Below are positions 42,752 through 51,965 of a stretch of DNA of 64,000 nt, one piece after another. This stretch comes from JABDKJ01 sp964609215 (lineage in GTDB: Bacteria > Bacteroidota > Bacteroidia > Flavobacteriales_D > JABDKJ01), in NCBI GenBank assembly GCA_964609215.1, contig CAZSQZ010000002.1, forward strand, positions 345,317-409,316, written 5' to 3'. A program made the translations under genes and the position numbers. Each line of letters begins with the position of its first letter. Within the stretch, counting starts at the first letter, position 1. The notes under the pieces were generated by a model that was not told the origin of the DNA, did not search any database, and saw only the letters and a list, made by a program, of their open reading frames with translations.

Positions 42752-42930
42752 GAGCCTCAGGGTATCACCACTTCTGTGAGCCTTAGGGTACCACCACTTC
42801 TGTGAGCCTCTAGGCACCACCACTTCTGTGAACCTCAGGGCACCACCACTTCTGTGAGCCTCAGGGTACAACTACTTTAGAGAACCTCTATACTACTTTT
42901 AGTAAGCCTCAAGGAATAACCACTTCCAGA
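42752..42930. repeat. 26-bp tandem repeat array
   Basis: Five head-to-tail units start at 42752, 42778, 42804, 42830 and 42856, each opening GAGCCTCAGGG (with 1-2 changes) and closing CACCACTTCTGT; two decayed units follow to about 42930. The opening 11 bases are the inner part of the left 19-bp arm, so the array seems to have grown from it. Fills most of the 317-bp gap between radA and the next gene; no coding frame of note. Confidence 0.9.
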
Positions 42931-42972
42931 GGCAGTACATGGTCTACCGGTCTTAGATAAAATACTTAAAGC

Positions 42973-43001
42973 AAAAAGGCCCTTTGTTTCCAAAGAGCCT
43001 T
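42973..43001 (-). terminator. Intrinsic terminator of the LTD-domain gene
   Basis: AAGGC-C-CTTTG (42976-42986) pairs with CAAAG-A-GCCTT (42991-43001): 10 of 11 pairs, one C/A mismatch, 4-nt loop. On the minus strand the stem ends in five T. It lies inside the inverted-repeat bracket, 57 bp after the stop of the 43058 gene. Confidence 0.8.
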
Positions 43002-43057
43002 AAGAATTCTATTTATTGAATCGCCAAATTGAGCCCTGAGGCTCTCGAAGGGCGTAT

Positions 43058-45817
43058 TTATTTTGCCAATACATATTGCAATGTTGCACTTGCTTCTTCA
43101 CTTTGAACAACAATTTGGTATATACCAGCTTCATTGTTGTTCATGTCAATATTCACTTTTCCAAAACTCTTTTGAGAAGTGAATGCCACTTCTTGGCCCA
43201 ATGCATTGAATATTTGAATATTGCTAATGTTGGCTTCTGTTTCAATGATTAGTTCTCCATTTCCCGGGTTAGGAAAGGCTTTTATTTCAAATCCTGACAA
43301 TTCATTTATTCCGAATCCACAATCAAATAATACTTGAATACAAAACTCTCCATCAGAATTTGCACCATTGAAACTAAACCCATCAATCATTAAATAATAA
43401 TCTGTATTTGGTTGAAGTGCCACATCGTTTAACCCAGCAAAGAAATTTCCATTCGTAGCATTGGGTGAATCCTCATTACAAGCTACTGGGACAAAATTAC
43501 CGCAGTCTCCAGAATAAAGAGCAATTTGCGTATCACCATCATCTATGTAATCTGTAACAGTTCCGTTACAATCAGTGGTAATAAGCTCTGTAATTAATGG
43601 AATTCCACATTGATCAATATTAAATGTAAACCATACATTATTTTCTAAAGAAGGAGTATCACCGCCACCATCAGGTTCTCCAAAGCACTCCCAACCCACG
43701 ATTGGATCTATTGCTTGGACTGTTGCTCCTACGTTAGTAAATATCTGTGATTCTGTAGGAGTAGCGATTACAAATAAATCAGAAATATCGATAGCTCCTG
43801 CGCAAGCATCGTTAGATGGAGGCTCAACACAAGCTGCATCATTTTCATTTATATCTGCCACATATCTTGGTAAAATTTGATATCCAGAATCAAATGGTGA
43901 GGAATTATCAAATTGTCCTCCGATACCTGTGACAGTGAACAATCCTGTTGGTGCAGGTGCGTTGAACAAATCGACATCCGCATCTATTCTTAAAACGTAG
44001 CTTCCATTTGCGTTAGAAACATCCACATTAAAGCCCGCTCCACCAGGCGACCATTGACTTGGATCATCAAGAGAAACACATTCTAATCTGACCAACTCAG
44101 ATTCATCAGACTCACCTTGAACGGTTATCACAATAGGGTCATTTAAAGGATTACCCGCTGAAATAAATACTATTGAATCTGGGTTCATTTGTGTTAGTCC
44201 ACTAAATTGAGAAATACTTCCTATCATTCTAATTTCATCTCCCTCCTGTACTGTATAACCCAAATCTCCAGTACCATTGAAAACACCTATTCCACCAGTA
44301 CCATCATGCATAGTAAATTGTAAACCACCTGGTCTCAAGTTTACTCCATATACAGTTCCAACAATCTTGCATTCTACACCAATTGAATCTGCTACTCCTA
44401 CAAGATCAACATTATTGATATCTCCAATGGGATAGGTAGGTATTCCAGCATCACTTGCTCCAATAGTAATAGTTAGGGTATCCACATCTGTAACTGCACC
44501 ACCAGTAGCATTGGCTAGTGCCAGAATAATTGTTTCTGCGCCTTCCACATCTGCATCATCTACAATGTCTATTGAGAAAGTCATACTCTCATCCATAGCA
44601 CCGGAAAAAGAAAGTGTAGTAGGTAAGGTATGCATGAAGTCATCAACATTAGTAGCTGTTCCTCCAAGATATGTCACATCAACGTCTACAGCTGTTCCGT
44701 TGGAATTGGAAAGACCAACTCCTATATTCAAAGTACCAGCATTTTCCTCAACATCCAAAGTACCAGAAGCAAAATTTAAAAAGGGGGTCGCAACACCACA
44801 AGGAATCATTGTATGCATGCCTGCATTGGAAAAATCGTTTTGTGCTAAAACATTCCATTGAGTAGCACTGAGCGACCAATCCGTTGTTCCCTCCTGAACA
44901 CTTGGCATTCTTACTAGGGTATTATTCGCAGTTGAACCTGCCCCTACTGGCCAGTTCGCACCTGGGTCATTTCCAACTATTCCAATAATATCTAAAGTGT
45001 CTCCTGTACTTATCTTATAGAGAACCATAGCATCATCTCCATTAAAGAATGTTATACTTGAAGTGTCTTCATCTGCCACAGCAAGCAATGCAGCATCAGC
45101 TGAACCGTTTACTGAAAGCCAAACATCATCATCATTGAGCATTGTACCTGGATCCCAACTGAATGTGCCTCCAGGAACCACTCCCCCATTAGAAAACCTT
45201 TGAATTTGATAATCGGATAAATCAATCGCAGCTCCTGTAGGATTGTAGATTTCAATAGCTTTGTTATTTCCGCTTCCTTCTATGTACTCAGAGAAGAACA
45301 AATCTGAACAAGGACCGGTAGTTGAAGGTGGATTGCTACTCCAAAATAAAAGTCCAACGTCAGCAGCGTCACCACTAAAAAAATAAGGTGGAGCTGTTGA
45401 TATAAATTCTCCCGCTAACCAAAGGCCTGCAGAGACTGCAACACCCTCTCTACCATTTCCTCCAGAACCCCATTGAACAAAATCAAGCATATTTGCAGCA
45501 GAAGCAAAGGAGCCACTGGCAGTATATAAACCTAAATCTGCTCCTGAAATGTCCATTCCTGAACTGTTCCAAGCAAGGGTTACTGATTCTCCAGGCGTTA
45601 GCATCAAATCTCCACTAACGATAGTAACATCAGCGGCATTCAAGGCATCATAATCAAATAGGGAACACAAACGAAGGTCACTTACGTCCTCCATAGTAGT
45701 TCCAAAATTTTTCAAAGTAATTTCATTACTTGGTAAGTCGACCGATGTAAATCGAACTTGTGTATTTCCTACAGTAAATAGGATAAGGCATATAGCCAAA
45801 GTGTAAAGTTTTCTCAT
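43058..45817 (-). CDS. Lamin-tail-domain protein with T9SS type A sorting domain
   Basis: From the ATG at 45817 (MRKLYTLAICLILFTVGNTQ signal peptide) it has 919 residues. The in-frame start at 45841 lies inside the -7 promoter element and is rejected. Order: N-terminal strand-rich part, lamin-tail domain (about 170-330, LFFSEYIEGSGNNKAIEIYNPTG), Calx-beta-like repeat (about 335-450), OB-fold/DUF5689-like region (about 455-640), a NDACAGAIDISDLF module (about 650-830) and a T9SS type A sorting domain (last 75 residues: FEIKAFPNPGNGELIIETE, ending YQIVVQSEEASATLQYVLAK). Secreted by T9SS; Calx-beta and lamin-tail parts suggest surface binding rather than catalysis. Terminator at 42973-43001. Confidence 0.9.
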   Translation of the reverse strand: MRKLYTLAICLILFTVGNTQVRFTSVDLPSNEITLKNFGTTMEDVSDLRLCSLFDYDALNAADVTIVSGDLMLTPGESVTLAWNSSGMDISGADLGLYTASGSFASAANMLDFVQWGSGGNGREGVAVSAGLWLAGEFISTAPPYFFSGDAADVGLLFWSSNPPSTTGPCSDLFFSEYIEGSGNNKAIEIYNPTGAAIDLSDYQIQRFSNGGVVPGGTFSWDPGTMLNDDDVWLSVNGSADAALLAVADEDTSSITFFNGDDAMVLYKISTGDTLDIIGIVGNDPGANWPVGAGSTANNTLVRMPSVQEGTTDWSLSATQWNVLAQNDFSNAGMHTMIPCGVATPFLNFASGTLDVEENAGTLNIGVGLSNSNGTAVDVDVTYLGGTATNVDDFMHTLPTTLSFSGAMDESMTFSIDIVDDADVEGAETIILALANATGGAVTDVDTLTITIGASDAGIPTYPIGDINNVDLVGVADSIGVECKIVGTVYGVNLRPGGLQFTMHDGTGGIGVFNGTGDLGYTVQEGDEIRMIGSISQFSGLTQMNPDSIVFISAGNPLNDPIVITVQGESDESELVRLECVSLDDPSQWSPGGAGFNVDVSNANGSYVLRIDADVDLFNAPAPTGLFTVTGIGGQFDNSSPFDSGYQILPRYVADINENDAACVEPPSNDACAGAIDISDLFVIATPTESQIFTNVGATVQAIDPIVGWECFGEPDGGGDTPSLENNVWFTFNIDQCGIPLITELITTDCNGTVTDYIDDGDTQIALYSGDCGNFVPVACNEDSPNATNGNFFAGLNDVALQPNTDYYLMIDGFSFNGANSDGEFCIQVLFDCGFGINELSGFEIKAFPNPGNGELIIETEANISNIQIFNALGQEVAFTSQKSFGKVNIDMNNNEAGIYQIVVQSEEASATLQYVLAK

Positions 45818-45840
45818 AACTGTGTCTTTTAGGATTGACA

Positions 45841-45848
45841 CAAAGGTA
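45841..45848 (-). promoter_or_regulatory. -7 element of the LTD-gene promoter
   Basis: On the minus strand TACCTTTG matches TAnnTTTG and lies 23 bp before the ATG at 45817. It overlaps the alternative in-frame start at 45841. Confidence 0.55.
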
Positions 45849-45936
45849 ATTGCCTAAACTTATCTAAAGGTTAATTTAGGGTATATTTTTGCCAACAATT
45901 TCCATGCTTTAGAGAATTAAACTTCTCATAATGCAT

Positions 45937-46677
45937 CTAATTTTCCAAGACTGTCTCTTTTACTTGGACGATATCTGAATCTTCAATGGGCTTATAGCCC
46001 TTGAACTTTTGTAATAATCTAGCTATGGTGATGACATCTCCTTCACAATAACGGACAATTTTAAGAAGGTCTTTTTCCTCATAATAAACTCTAGAAACAT
46101 CCGCTCCTGTTATGTCATTTTTCGGTGAGGGAATTCCTAAAACATGTGCCAGTAAGTCTACGGAGGTATAGTGTTTATAGTCTCCAAACTTCCATAGCTC
46201 CATTGTGTCTAAGTGCCTTATTTCCCAGGGTTTTTTCCCAGCAATATCCAAAGCATAAGGAAGATCAAGTTCGTTTATAAGTATTCTACGACTTAAGAAA
46301 GGGAAGTCAAACTCTTTTCCGTTATGTGCGCACAAAACGTACTCTTCCAATTTGTGTAGTTTATTCAATAAAGCAATCAGCTCAGATAATAATTTAGCTT
46401 CATCGTGACCTTGAAATGATTTTATTCTGAATTTGGTTTGCCCTTCATGATCAAAGAAAAAACCGCAGCTAACACAGATTACTTTGGCAAATTCAGCATA
46501 AATACCTGCTTTGGTGTAAGATTCTTCCGGGCTTATTTCCTCCCTTTTCTGAATCCATTGTGTTTTGCCATTCCACAAGTACTTTTCCTTGTCATTTAAA
46601 TCTTCATACCGATAAGTAGTTGGAACAGTCTCTATATCTAAGAAAATGACATTATTTAGAAATATATCTTGTAACAT
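45937..46677 (-). CDS. PolB-like 3'-5' exonuclease (predicted)
   Basis: The 246-residue cytosolic protein carries the DEDD exonuclease motifs of the PolB_exo2-like family: NVIFLDIETVP (Asp14, Glu16) for Exo I, YVLCAHNGKEFDFPFLSRR for Exo II, and IVRYCEGDVITIARL for Exo III. No polymerase domain follows, so it is a stand-alone exonuclease-type protein. Such genes are common in Bacteroidota; the substrate is unknown, with DNA or RNA processing or repair as the likely area. It is flanked by T9SS cargo genes to which it has no obvious link. Confidence 0.85.
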   Translation of the reverse strand: MLQDIFLNNVIFLDIETVPTTYRYEDLNDKEKYLWNGKTQWIQKREEISPEESYTKAGIYAEFAKVICVSCGFFFDHEGQTKFRIKSFQGHDEAKLLSELIALLNKLHKLEEYVLCAHNGKEFDFPFLSRRILINELDLPYALDIAGKKPWEIRHLDTMELWKFGDYKHYTSVDLLAHVLGIPSPKNDITGADVSRVYYEEKDLLKIVRYCEGDVITIARLLQKFKGYKPIEDSDIVQVKETVLEN

Positions 46678-46702
46678 GGATTAATTTTCCATGAACATAC
46701 GC

Positions 46703-48484
46703 TTATTTCTGCAAAATAATTCTTTTCCTCAGTGTTCCTTCTTCGGTTCTAATTTCAATGAAATAAACACCTTGTGCATAGGACTGCAAATCTACTTGCT
46801 GGCTATCATTATCGATTTCGGCAATAACTTGTCCCATAGCAGAGTACAACAGTATTTCTTGAATTCTAAGATCCGTTTCCAGCCTTAATAATCCATTGGT
46901 TGGATTTGGATATATATTAAATTGACTTGCCAAGATTTCATCTACACTTACCAAAAGATCATCGCAATCAACATCACCATCCATATCGGCATCTCCAACA
47001 TTTGCCAATTCCGAATCATCCAATCCAGGGCACTCATCTTCTGCATCACAAACTCCATCTTCGTCTTCATCTAAAAATTCCGTAATGCACTGGCAGTCGC
47101 TATCTAAAAATCCAGCTGAAGTACAGTCATCGCCATCATCGCATACAGCTCCTAAAACACAATCTCCATTGGTGTCATCTAAAGCATCGCAGACTCCATC
47201 ATTATCTGAATCTTGAAATATCCCAACACAATTACAATCTGCGTCTAATGCGTCATCAGTAGTACAATCATCGCCATCATCGCAAGAGGCTCCTAATGTA
47301 CAGTCTCCATTCGTTTCATCCAATGCATCACAGATTCCGTCATTATCGGAGTCTCCGGATTCAACTCCTGCACAATTGCAATCCGCATCGAATACGTCAT
47401 CTACTGTACAATCATCGCCATCATCGCAAGAGGCTCCTAATGTACAATCTCCATTGGTTTGGTCCTCTGCATCACAGACTCCATCATTATCTGCATCTTG
47501 GAAGATTCCAATACAATTACAATCCGCATCTAGCGTGTCATTTGTGGTACAATCGTCTCCATCATCGCAAGCAGTACCTGGTGGATCTGCGCAGGTTTGT
47601 CGGTACATGCGCATTTTGGCAATTCCGGGGTCATACACCACCATTTCCAAAATTCCATCGCTATCCAAATCCCCAACATCCATAAAGAAAACAGAGTTGG
47701 CGTCTTGCATTTGAGGCACTATACTTATAGCCTCTGCACTGAACATACTTGGCATTAATTTTTCTTGCCATTGTATCATTCCTGAAAGCCCAGAGAAACT
47801 ATCCTCATCGCCATCTTCATCTATATCTATGAAATTGATTCTATCACCAACCAAATTTGGGAAATCTGAAAAATCGCCAAAGGTGCCTGTTACATCATCA
47901 AACTCAGCAACTTGATTGTATGCATTCCAAAGTTTTGAGTCATCATCATAAATAAAGTTGCTTGTAACACAATCCAAATCTCCATCACCGTCTATATCTG
48001 TGAATTGACCATTGGAGAGCGTTCCCGGAAGCATTAATGCATCTGGTATTTCCGTATAGTTCTGAGCACCATCGTTTTCAAACAATAAAACCGAACCATC
48101 ATTATAATATTTTTGAGAGAAAACTGCTACGTCTGTATCTCCATCATTGTCGAAATCTGCAAATTCAAAACGTTTATTATCCCCATTTTCCAAGGATCCT
48201 TCTAATAAAATTGCACTTAAGGGGTTAGCTAATGGGTCCAATTCTGAAAGAGTTCCGGTACCATCATTTTGGAAATAACGCATAGAGCTCATGTCTGTAG
48301 TATGCATGATTACTTCTTCAAAACCGTCATCATCCAAATCTGCTAGGTGAACTTGCATATCATCTGCGACTTCTGATAATGGATTTTCAGCATCAGATAA
48401 TTCTATAAAGTCTGCAATTTGTCCTATTAGAGAGGTGCAAGCGGCAATAATTGAACCTGCAAGCAAGTAGAGCTTTTTAAACAT
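46703..48484 (-). CDS. T9SS-sorted protein with FG-GAP/VCBS and Ca-binding DxDxDG repeats
   Basis: A 593-residue protein with signal peptide (MFKKLYLLAGSIIAACTSLIGQ), an FG-GAP/VCBS-like beta-propeller region (about 25-295: DLDDDGFEEVIM, DFDNDGDTDVAV, DIDGDGDLDCV), then four 47-48-residue cysteine-rich repeats (about 300-490: CDDGDDCT, DADCNC, DxDNDGVCDA, TNGDC). Spacing at DNA level is 141, 144 and 141 bp. The DxDNDG loops resemble thrombospondin type 3 calcium sites. A T9SS type A sorting domain ends the chain (FNIYPNPTNGLLRLETDL ... GVYFIEIRTEEGTLRKRIILQK). Paralogous to the gene upstream (48562-50214). Probably a surface or released calcium-stabilised protein. Confidence 0.9.
   Translation of the reverse strand: MFKKLYLLAGSIIAACTSLIGQIADFIELSDAENPLSEVADDMQVHLADLDDDGFEEVIMHTTDMSSMRYFQNDGTGTLSELDPLANPLSAILLEGSLENGDNKRFEFADFDNDGDTDVAVFSQKYYNDGSVLLFENDGAQNYTEIPDALMLPGTLSNGQFTDIDGDGDLDCVTSNFIYDDDSKLWNAYNQVAEFDDVTGTFGDFSDFPNLVGDRINFIDIDEDGDEDSFSGLSGMIQWQEKLMPSMFSAEAISIVPQMQDANSVFFMDVGDLDSDGILEMVVYDPGIAKMRMYRQTCADPPGTACDDGDDCTTNDTLDADCNCIGIFQDADNDGVCDAEDQTNGDCTLGASCDDGDDCTVDDVFDADCNCAGVESGDSDNDGICDALDETNGDCTLGASCDDGDDCTTDDALDADCNCVGIFQDSDNDGVCDALDDTNGDCVLGAVCDDGDDCTSAGFLDSDCQCITEFLDEDEDGVCDAEDECPGLDDSELANVGDADMDGDVDCDDLLVSVDEILASQFNIYPNPTNGLLRLETDLRIQEILLYSAMGQVIAEIDNDSQQVDLQSYAQGVYFIEIRTEEGTLRKRIILQK
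47100..47600. repeat. Four in-frame coding repeats of 141-144 bp
   Basis: The stretch holds four copies of the cysteine-rich calcium-loop repeat, with the same DNA block (complement of GATGATGGCGATGA) recurring at 47131, 47272, 47416 and 47557. Copies are near-identical at DNA level, which implies recent duplication or conversion. Confidence 0.85.
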
Positions 48485-48561
48485 AAAAATTTAGTTTAGT
48501 GCCTGAAAATACAAATAAATGTCATTCTGACGCTAAGTGATCAATAATAAAGATTCCCAAA

Positions 48562-50214
48562 TTATTGTTTGGCTATTTTCTTTCGAAGAATTCCAGCTTC
48601 TGTTCTTAATTCTATAATGTAAATACCATTTGAAAAAAGACCTAGGTCAATTTGTTTTTGGTCGGTAATGAATAGCGGAATTTCTTTTCCTAGATTAGTG
48701 AATAGCCTTATGTCTTCAATCTTCAAATGGCTTTGGATGGTGAAGATACCAGAGCTTGGGTTGGGGAAGATTTGAATTTGTCTTTGTAATTCTATCTGCT
48801 CATCAATGCCCGTTGGTACATCTTCTCCATATTCTTCGAAATCTGCACCGTTTTGAATTTCCAAGCAGTCTGGGATGCCGTTTTGGTTGTTATCAATATT
48901 ATCGTTTTGGCCAGGACAAATATCCTCTGGATTACAAATGCCATCGCCATCTGAATCTGGGAAAAATGGTTCTCCCACACAATTACAATTTTCATCTAGA
49001 CTTTCAAATAATGTGCAAGCATCTCCATCATCGCATGGTTCGTTTAGTGTGCAATCTCCATTTGTTTGGTCTATACAATCAGGTATACCGTCCTGATCAC
49101 TATCTATATTATCGTCTGCACCTGGACATTGATCAATTGCATCACAGAATCCATCTCCATCTGAGTCTGGCGATATTTCTCCTATACAATTACAATCTTG
49201 CAAAGTGCCATTTACTATGCAGTCTTCCTCTATATTACAAGAGGTTCCATCAGCTAAAGCACAGTTTTGTGAGAATAATCTCCATTTACCGAGATTACTG
49301 GACCAAGCTACAATTTCAATGAATTGATCATTATCAAAATTCCCAAGTCCAAATAGGAAATTATTAAATTCAGAACTGTTTAGGTTAAAAGGAAATATTT
49401 CATCGGCAATACTTAAATCTGGTAATTGATCTAGGTTCAAATCTGAACCAGTATTCAAACGAATTTCATTTCGAGTAACTATGTCATCAAAACCATCATT
49501 GTTAATATCATAAATTTCTCCAATAAAGGCAGCTCCTTCTACCTCTCCTGCATTTTCAAACTCTTCACTTAATGCATTGAAATTATGTAATTCATAGTCG
49601 ATTTCGAATGAAGGATAATATTTGTCATAGAAATATACTCCAGTTTCCTGTAATATGTCAAAGTCACCGTCATTATCTACATCAATAAATCGAACACGCA
49701 ATCTGCTTGCGCACTCCGAAAATAATACTATCTCTTCGCCCGGATTTGTATTGAATGCTCCATTTCCATTATTTTCAAATATTAATAGACCTTGAACATA
49801 ATTATACTTGTCACAACCCTGAGAACCATTGTAAATCTCAAAAACCACATCAGAATCTCCATCACTATCCACATCAGCAAAAAACAAATCGGTTAAAGGC
49901 AGCGATACAGGTGATTGAAAAAAATCTAAAACGGCTTCAAATAATGGTGAAATCGGAGAATTTACGGGATTGACTTCCTGAACTTGTCCATTACCAGAAT
50001 CAACAAAGTGACGAAAGTCACCCAAATTACTGTCATAAAATATGATGTCATCGTTTCCATCACCAGTAATATCTCCAATTACCAAGCGATTTGGCTCAAC
50101 ATTCAAGAAAGGATTCAATGAATCAGGTACTTCAATAAATGGTGAAATATCTTGTGAAAAAAGGCCAGTGATTGAGCCTAAAAAAGAACTAAACAAAAGT
50201 GTTAGTTTTCTCAT
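48562..50214 (-). CDS. T9SS-sorted VCBS/Ca-loop repeat protein (paralogue of 46703)
   Basis: Starting at the ATG at 50214 (MRKLTLLFSSFLGSITGLFSQ) there are 550 residues; a start at 50262 adds 16 residues before the signal. The layout repeats that of the downstream gene: FG-GAP-like part (about 20-330: GDITGDGNDDIIF, DVDSDGDSDVVF, DVDNDGDFDILQ), then a shorter Cys/Asp-rich stretch (about 335-465: DSDGDGFCDAIDQCPG, SDQDGIPDCIDQTNGDC, DSDGDGICNPEDICPG) and a T9SS type A sorting domain (IQIFPNPSSGIFTIQS ... IYIIELRTEAGILRKKIAKQ). DSDGDGxC loops are the thrombospondin-3 calcium pattern. The pair arose by tandem duplication, with differing repeat numbers. No known activity. Confidence 0.9.
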   Translation of the reverse strand: MRKLTLLFSSFLGSITGLFSQDISPFIEVPDSLNPFLNVEPNRLVIGDITGDGNDDIIFYDSNLGDFRHFVDSGNGQVQEVNPVNSPISPLFEAVLDFFQSPVSLPLTDLFFADVDSDGDSDVVFEIYNGSQGCDKYNYVQGLLIFENNGNGAFNTNPGEEIVLFSECASRLRVRFIDVDNDGDFDILQETGVYFYDKYYPSFEIDYELHNFNALSEEFENAGEVEGAAFIGEIYDINNDGFDDIVTRNEIRLNTGSDLNLDQLPDLSIADEIFPFNLNSSEFNNFLFGLGNFDNDQFIEIVAWSSNLGKWRLFSQNCALADGTSCNIEEDCIVNGTLQDCNCIGEISPDSDGDGFCDAIDQCPGADDNIDSDQDGIPDCIDQTNGDCTLNEPCDDGDACTLFESLDENCNCVGEPFFPDSDGDGICNPEDICPGQNDNIDNNQNGIPDCLEIQNGADFEEYGEDVPTGIDEQIELQRQIQIFPNPSSGIFTIQSHLKIEDIRLFTNLGKEIPLFITDQKQIDLGLFSNGIYIIELRTEAGILRKKIAKQ

Positions 50215-50322
50215 AGAATTGTTTTGGTTATATACGAAAACTTCTTTTAACCCTTTATTCATAGGGTCTAAAAGAAGAAAGAATAAAGCTAAGTATACGA
50301 AAAAACACCTGAAAAGTTAAAT

Positions 50323-50736
50323 CTAAGCTCGAATCAAGATTCCCTTTTTTTCTAGATAAGGGATTTGTGTAAAGAATTGTTCTTCAACGGTATGCGCTAG
50401 AAAAATATATTTGCTGTCATATATTTCTTTCGCTTGATAGAAGCTCACCCAATATTGATTGGATAGCTCTAAAACATCTTCTAAAACGGGTTCTACTTTA
50501 GTATAAGAATTGGGTGCAATTTCTTCGTAGAAATATCTTAAAGTAGAAGTTTTCACATGCTTTCCATCCTTCTTCCCATAGCCACTTGAAGCTATTAGAA
50601 CATTCTCTAAGGGCTTATCCTGGAAATTAATCAAATAAACAAACCATTCAGCCTGATTGAGTTCATTCAACTCTTTAACCAAGGCCATGGCTACATTTTC
50701 CACTTTAGGGCCAAATATTTTCTTTATTTCTCTCAA
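50323..50736 (-). CDS. Conserved-looking cytosolic protein, unknown
   Basis: A 137-residue protein without signal peptide or membrane segment. It has a regular alpha/beta pattern: VENVAMALVKELNELNQAEWFVYLINFQD, LENVLIASSGYGKKDGKHVKTSTLRYFYEEI, VEPVLEDVLELSNQYWVSFYQAKEIYDSKYIFL and a final IPYLEKKGILIRA. I associate this pattern with a small protein widespread in Bacteroidota, but I know no function. It lies between two minus-strand units: 77 bp downstream of the serine hydrolase and upstream of the VCBS paralogue. Confidence 0.75.
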   Translation of the reverse strand: MREIKKIFGPKVENVAMALVKELNELNQAEWFVYLINFQDKPLENVLIASSGYGKKDGKHVKTSTLRYFYEEIAPNSYTKVEPVLEDVLELSNQYWVSFYQAKEIYDSKYIFLAHTVEEQFFTQIPYLEKKGILIRA

Positions 50737-50813
50737 AATCTATATAAAAGATACGAAAATCATACCATTGGGTAAAGTCGGACCGTCTTTTTTTGAGTGA
50801 TTTTCTTAAAAAT

Positions 50814-51965
50814 CTAATTTTCAAGCAATTCCAAGCCCATTTCTAGGTATTTAACGAAATCTAGGCGTTCTTTATTTTGGGGTTTATCCGGTCTATTGCG
50901 GCCTAAACGTACAATAACCAATTCTTTGTCCGGTACAACAATTACATATTGTCCTTGCATTCCGCGCATAGAATAGGTATCGATTCCATTATGAGAATAC
51001 AGCCACCATTGATATCCGTAATTTTGCGCTGGCACTCCTTCTGGGTCTGGAATATTAACTGGTTTTATACTGTCATCTATCCAGGAAGATGAGACAATTT
51101 GTTGACCTTTCCAGTTTCCCTGACATAAATATAGCTGACCCAACCTGGCAAAATCTCTTGCACTTGCATAGTAACAACAGGAAGCTTTTTCAAATCCGTT
51201 TTCTTCATCTAAATTCCAAATTGCATTATTTGCTGCTCCTACTTTTTTCCAAACCATTTGTTCGGTGTACTCAGAGACGGACATTCCCACAGCATTTTCA
51301 ATTAGCTTGGCTAAGAGAAGGGTATTTCCTCCCTGGTACAAATGTTCGGTTCCTGGTTCCTTAATAAGCAGATATTCCAATGTGGATTTAAAAAGATCTT
51401 CTCCGTAATAGGTCTTAGCCTGAAAGCCAAATGGATTGGTATAAGATTCCCCAAAATCAATTCCACTGCTCATTGTCAGCAAATGATAGACTTGAATATC
51501 TTCTTTATCAGTGCCTTTAAGCTCTGGAATATAATCAGAGACCTTATCATATACAGATTCTATTTCCCCTTCATCAATGGCTATTCCTACCAGTAATCCA
51601 ATAATAGATTTGGACATGGAAAAGGAATTGGAAATACTGTTTTCATTGAAATCCTCCCAATAGTTTTCCGCTATTATTTTACCATTCTGAAGAGCTAAAA
51701 ATGCCACAGACTCATATTGTTCATGATACTTTATTTCAGCATCTTTTAATGATCTTTGGTCTTCTTCCCACTTTTGCTTTTCACCTGCCTTAATGATTCG
51801 ATTATTGAAAATTTCATGCTCATCAATAGACGGACCGGTTTCTCCCTTTAAATAGGTATTTGCTACCGCAAATAGAACATGTTTGTTACCACTCACATAG
51901 AGCCCCATTATTGCAGCTAATAGAAATATAATGAGCCCAAATAGAATCTTTTTTATTGCTTTCAT
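50814..51965 (-). CDS. Serine hydrolase of the beta-lactamase (class C/DD-peptidase) fold
   Basis: The 383-residue protein has one N-terminal membrane segment (ILFGLIIFLLAAIMGLYVSG) that anchors or exports it. The catalytic SxxK is SMSK at 116-119 (SNSFSMSKSIIGLLVG); the second motif is LYQGGNTLLLAKLIE (YxxGN instead of YxN). Other conserved blocks are HLLTMSSGIDF, GFEKASCCYYASARDFARLG and YGYQWWLYSHNG. The family covers DD-peptidases, esterases and 6-aminohexanoate-dimer hydrolase-like enzymes; the specificity here is open. The start overlaps the lipB stop by 4 bp. Confidence 0.88.
   Translation of the reverse strand: MKAIKKILFGLIIFLLAAIMGLYVSGNKHVLFAVANTYLKGETGPSIDEHEIFNNRIIKAGEKQKWEEDQRSLKDAEIKYHEQYESVAFLALQNGKIIAENYWEDFNENSISNSFSMSKSIIGLLVGIAIDEGEIESVYDKVSDYIPELKGTDKEDIQVYHLLTMSSGIDFGESYTNPFGFQAKTYYGEDLFKSTLEYLLIKEPGTEHLYQGGNTLLLAKLIENAVGMSVSEYTEQMVWKKVGAANNAIWNLDEENGFEKASCCYYASARDFARLGQLYLCQGNWKGQQIVSSSWIDDSIKPVNIPDPEGVPAQNYGYQWWLYSHNGIDTYSMRGMQGQYVIVVPDKELVIVRLGRNRPDKPQNKERLDFVKYLEMGLELLEN

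Larger units (their letters stand above)
42744..43052. repeat. Pair of perfect 19-bp inverted repeats bracketing the radA 3' intergenic region
   Basis: CCCTTCGAGAGCCTCAGGG at 42744-42762 recurs as its exact reverse complement at 43034-43052. The left arm starts 4 bp after the radA stop; the right arm ends 6 bp before the stop of the convergent LTD gene. Each arm is itself an imperfect palindrome (CCCT..GAG / CTC..AGGG), the layout of REP-like elements. No exact target-site duplication flanks the pair. Confidence 0.85.

Noticed and set aside
42744..43052. CRISPR array or insertion sequence in the radA downstream repeat region
   Set aside because: The 26-bp units are head-to-tail with no spacers, no cas genes are near, and the 309-bp bracket has no transposase frame or clear target duplication.
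48756..49322. 188-residue open frame on the plus strand
   Set aside because: Antisense to the Asp/Cys-rich repeats of a real gene; its His/Leu/Tyr-rich composition is the shadow of those codons. The same holds for 47296-47685.
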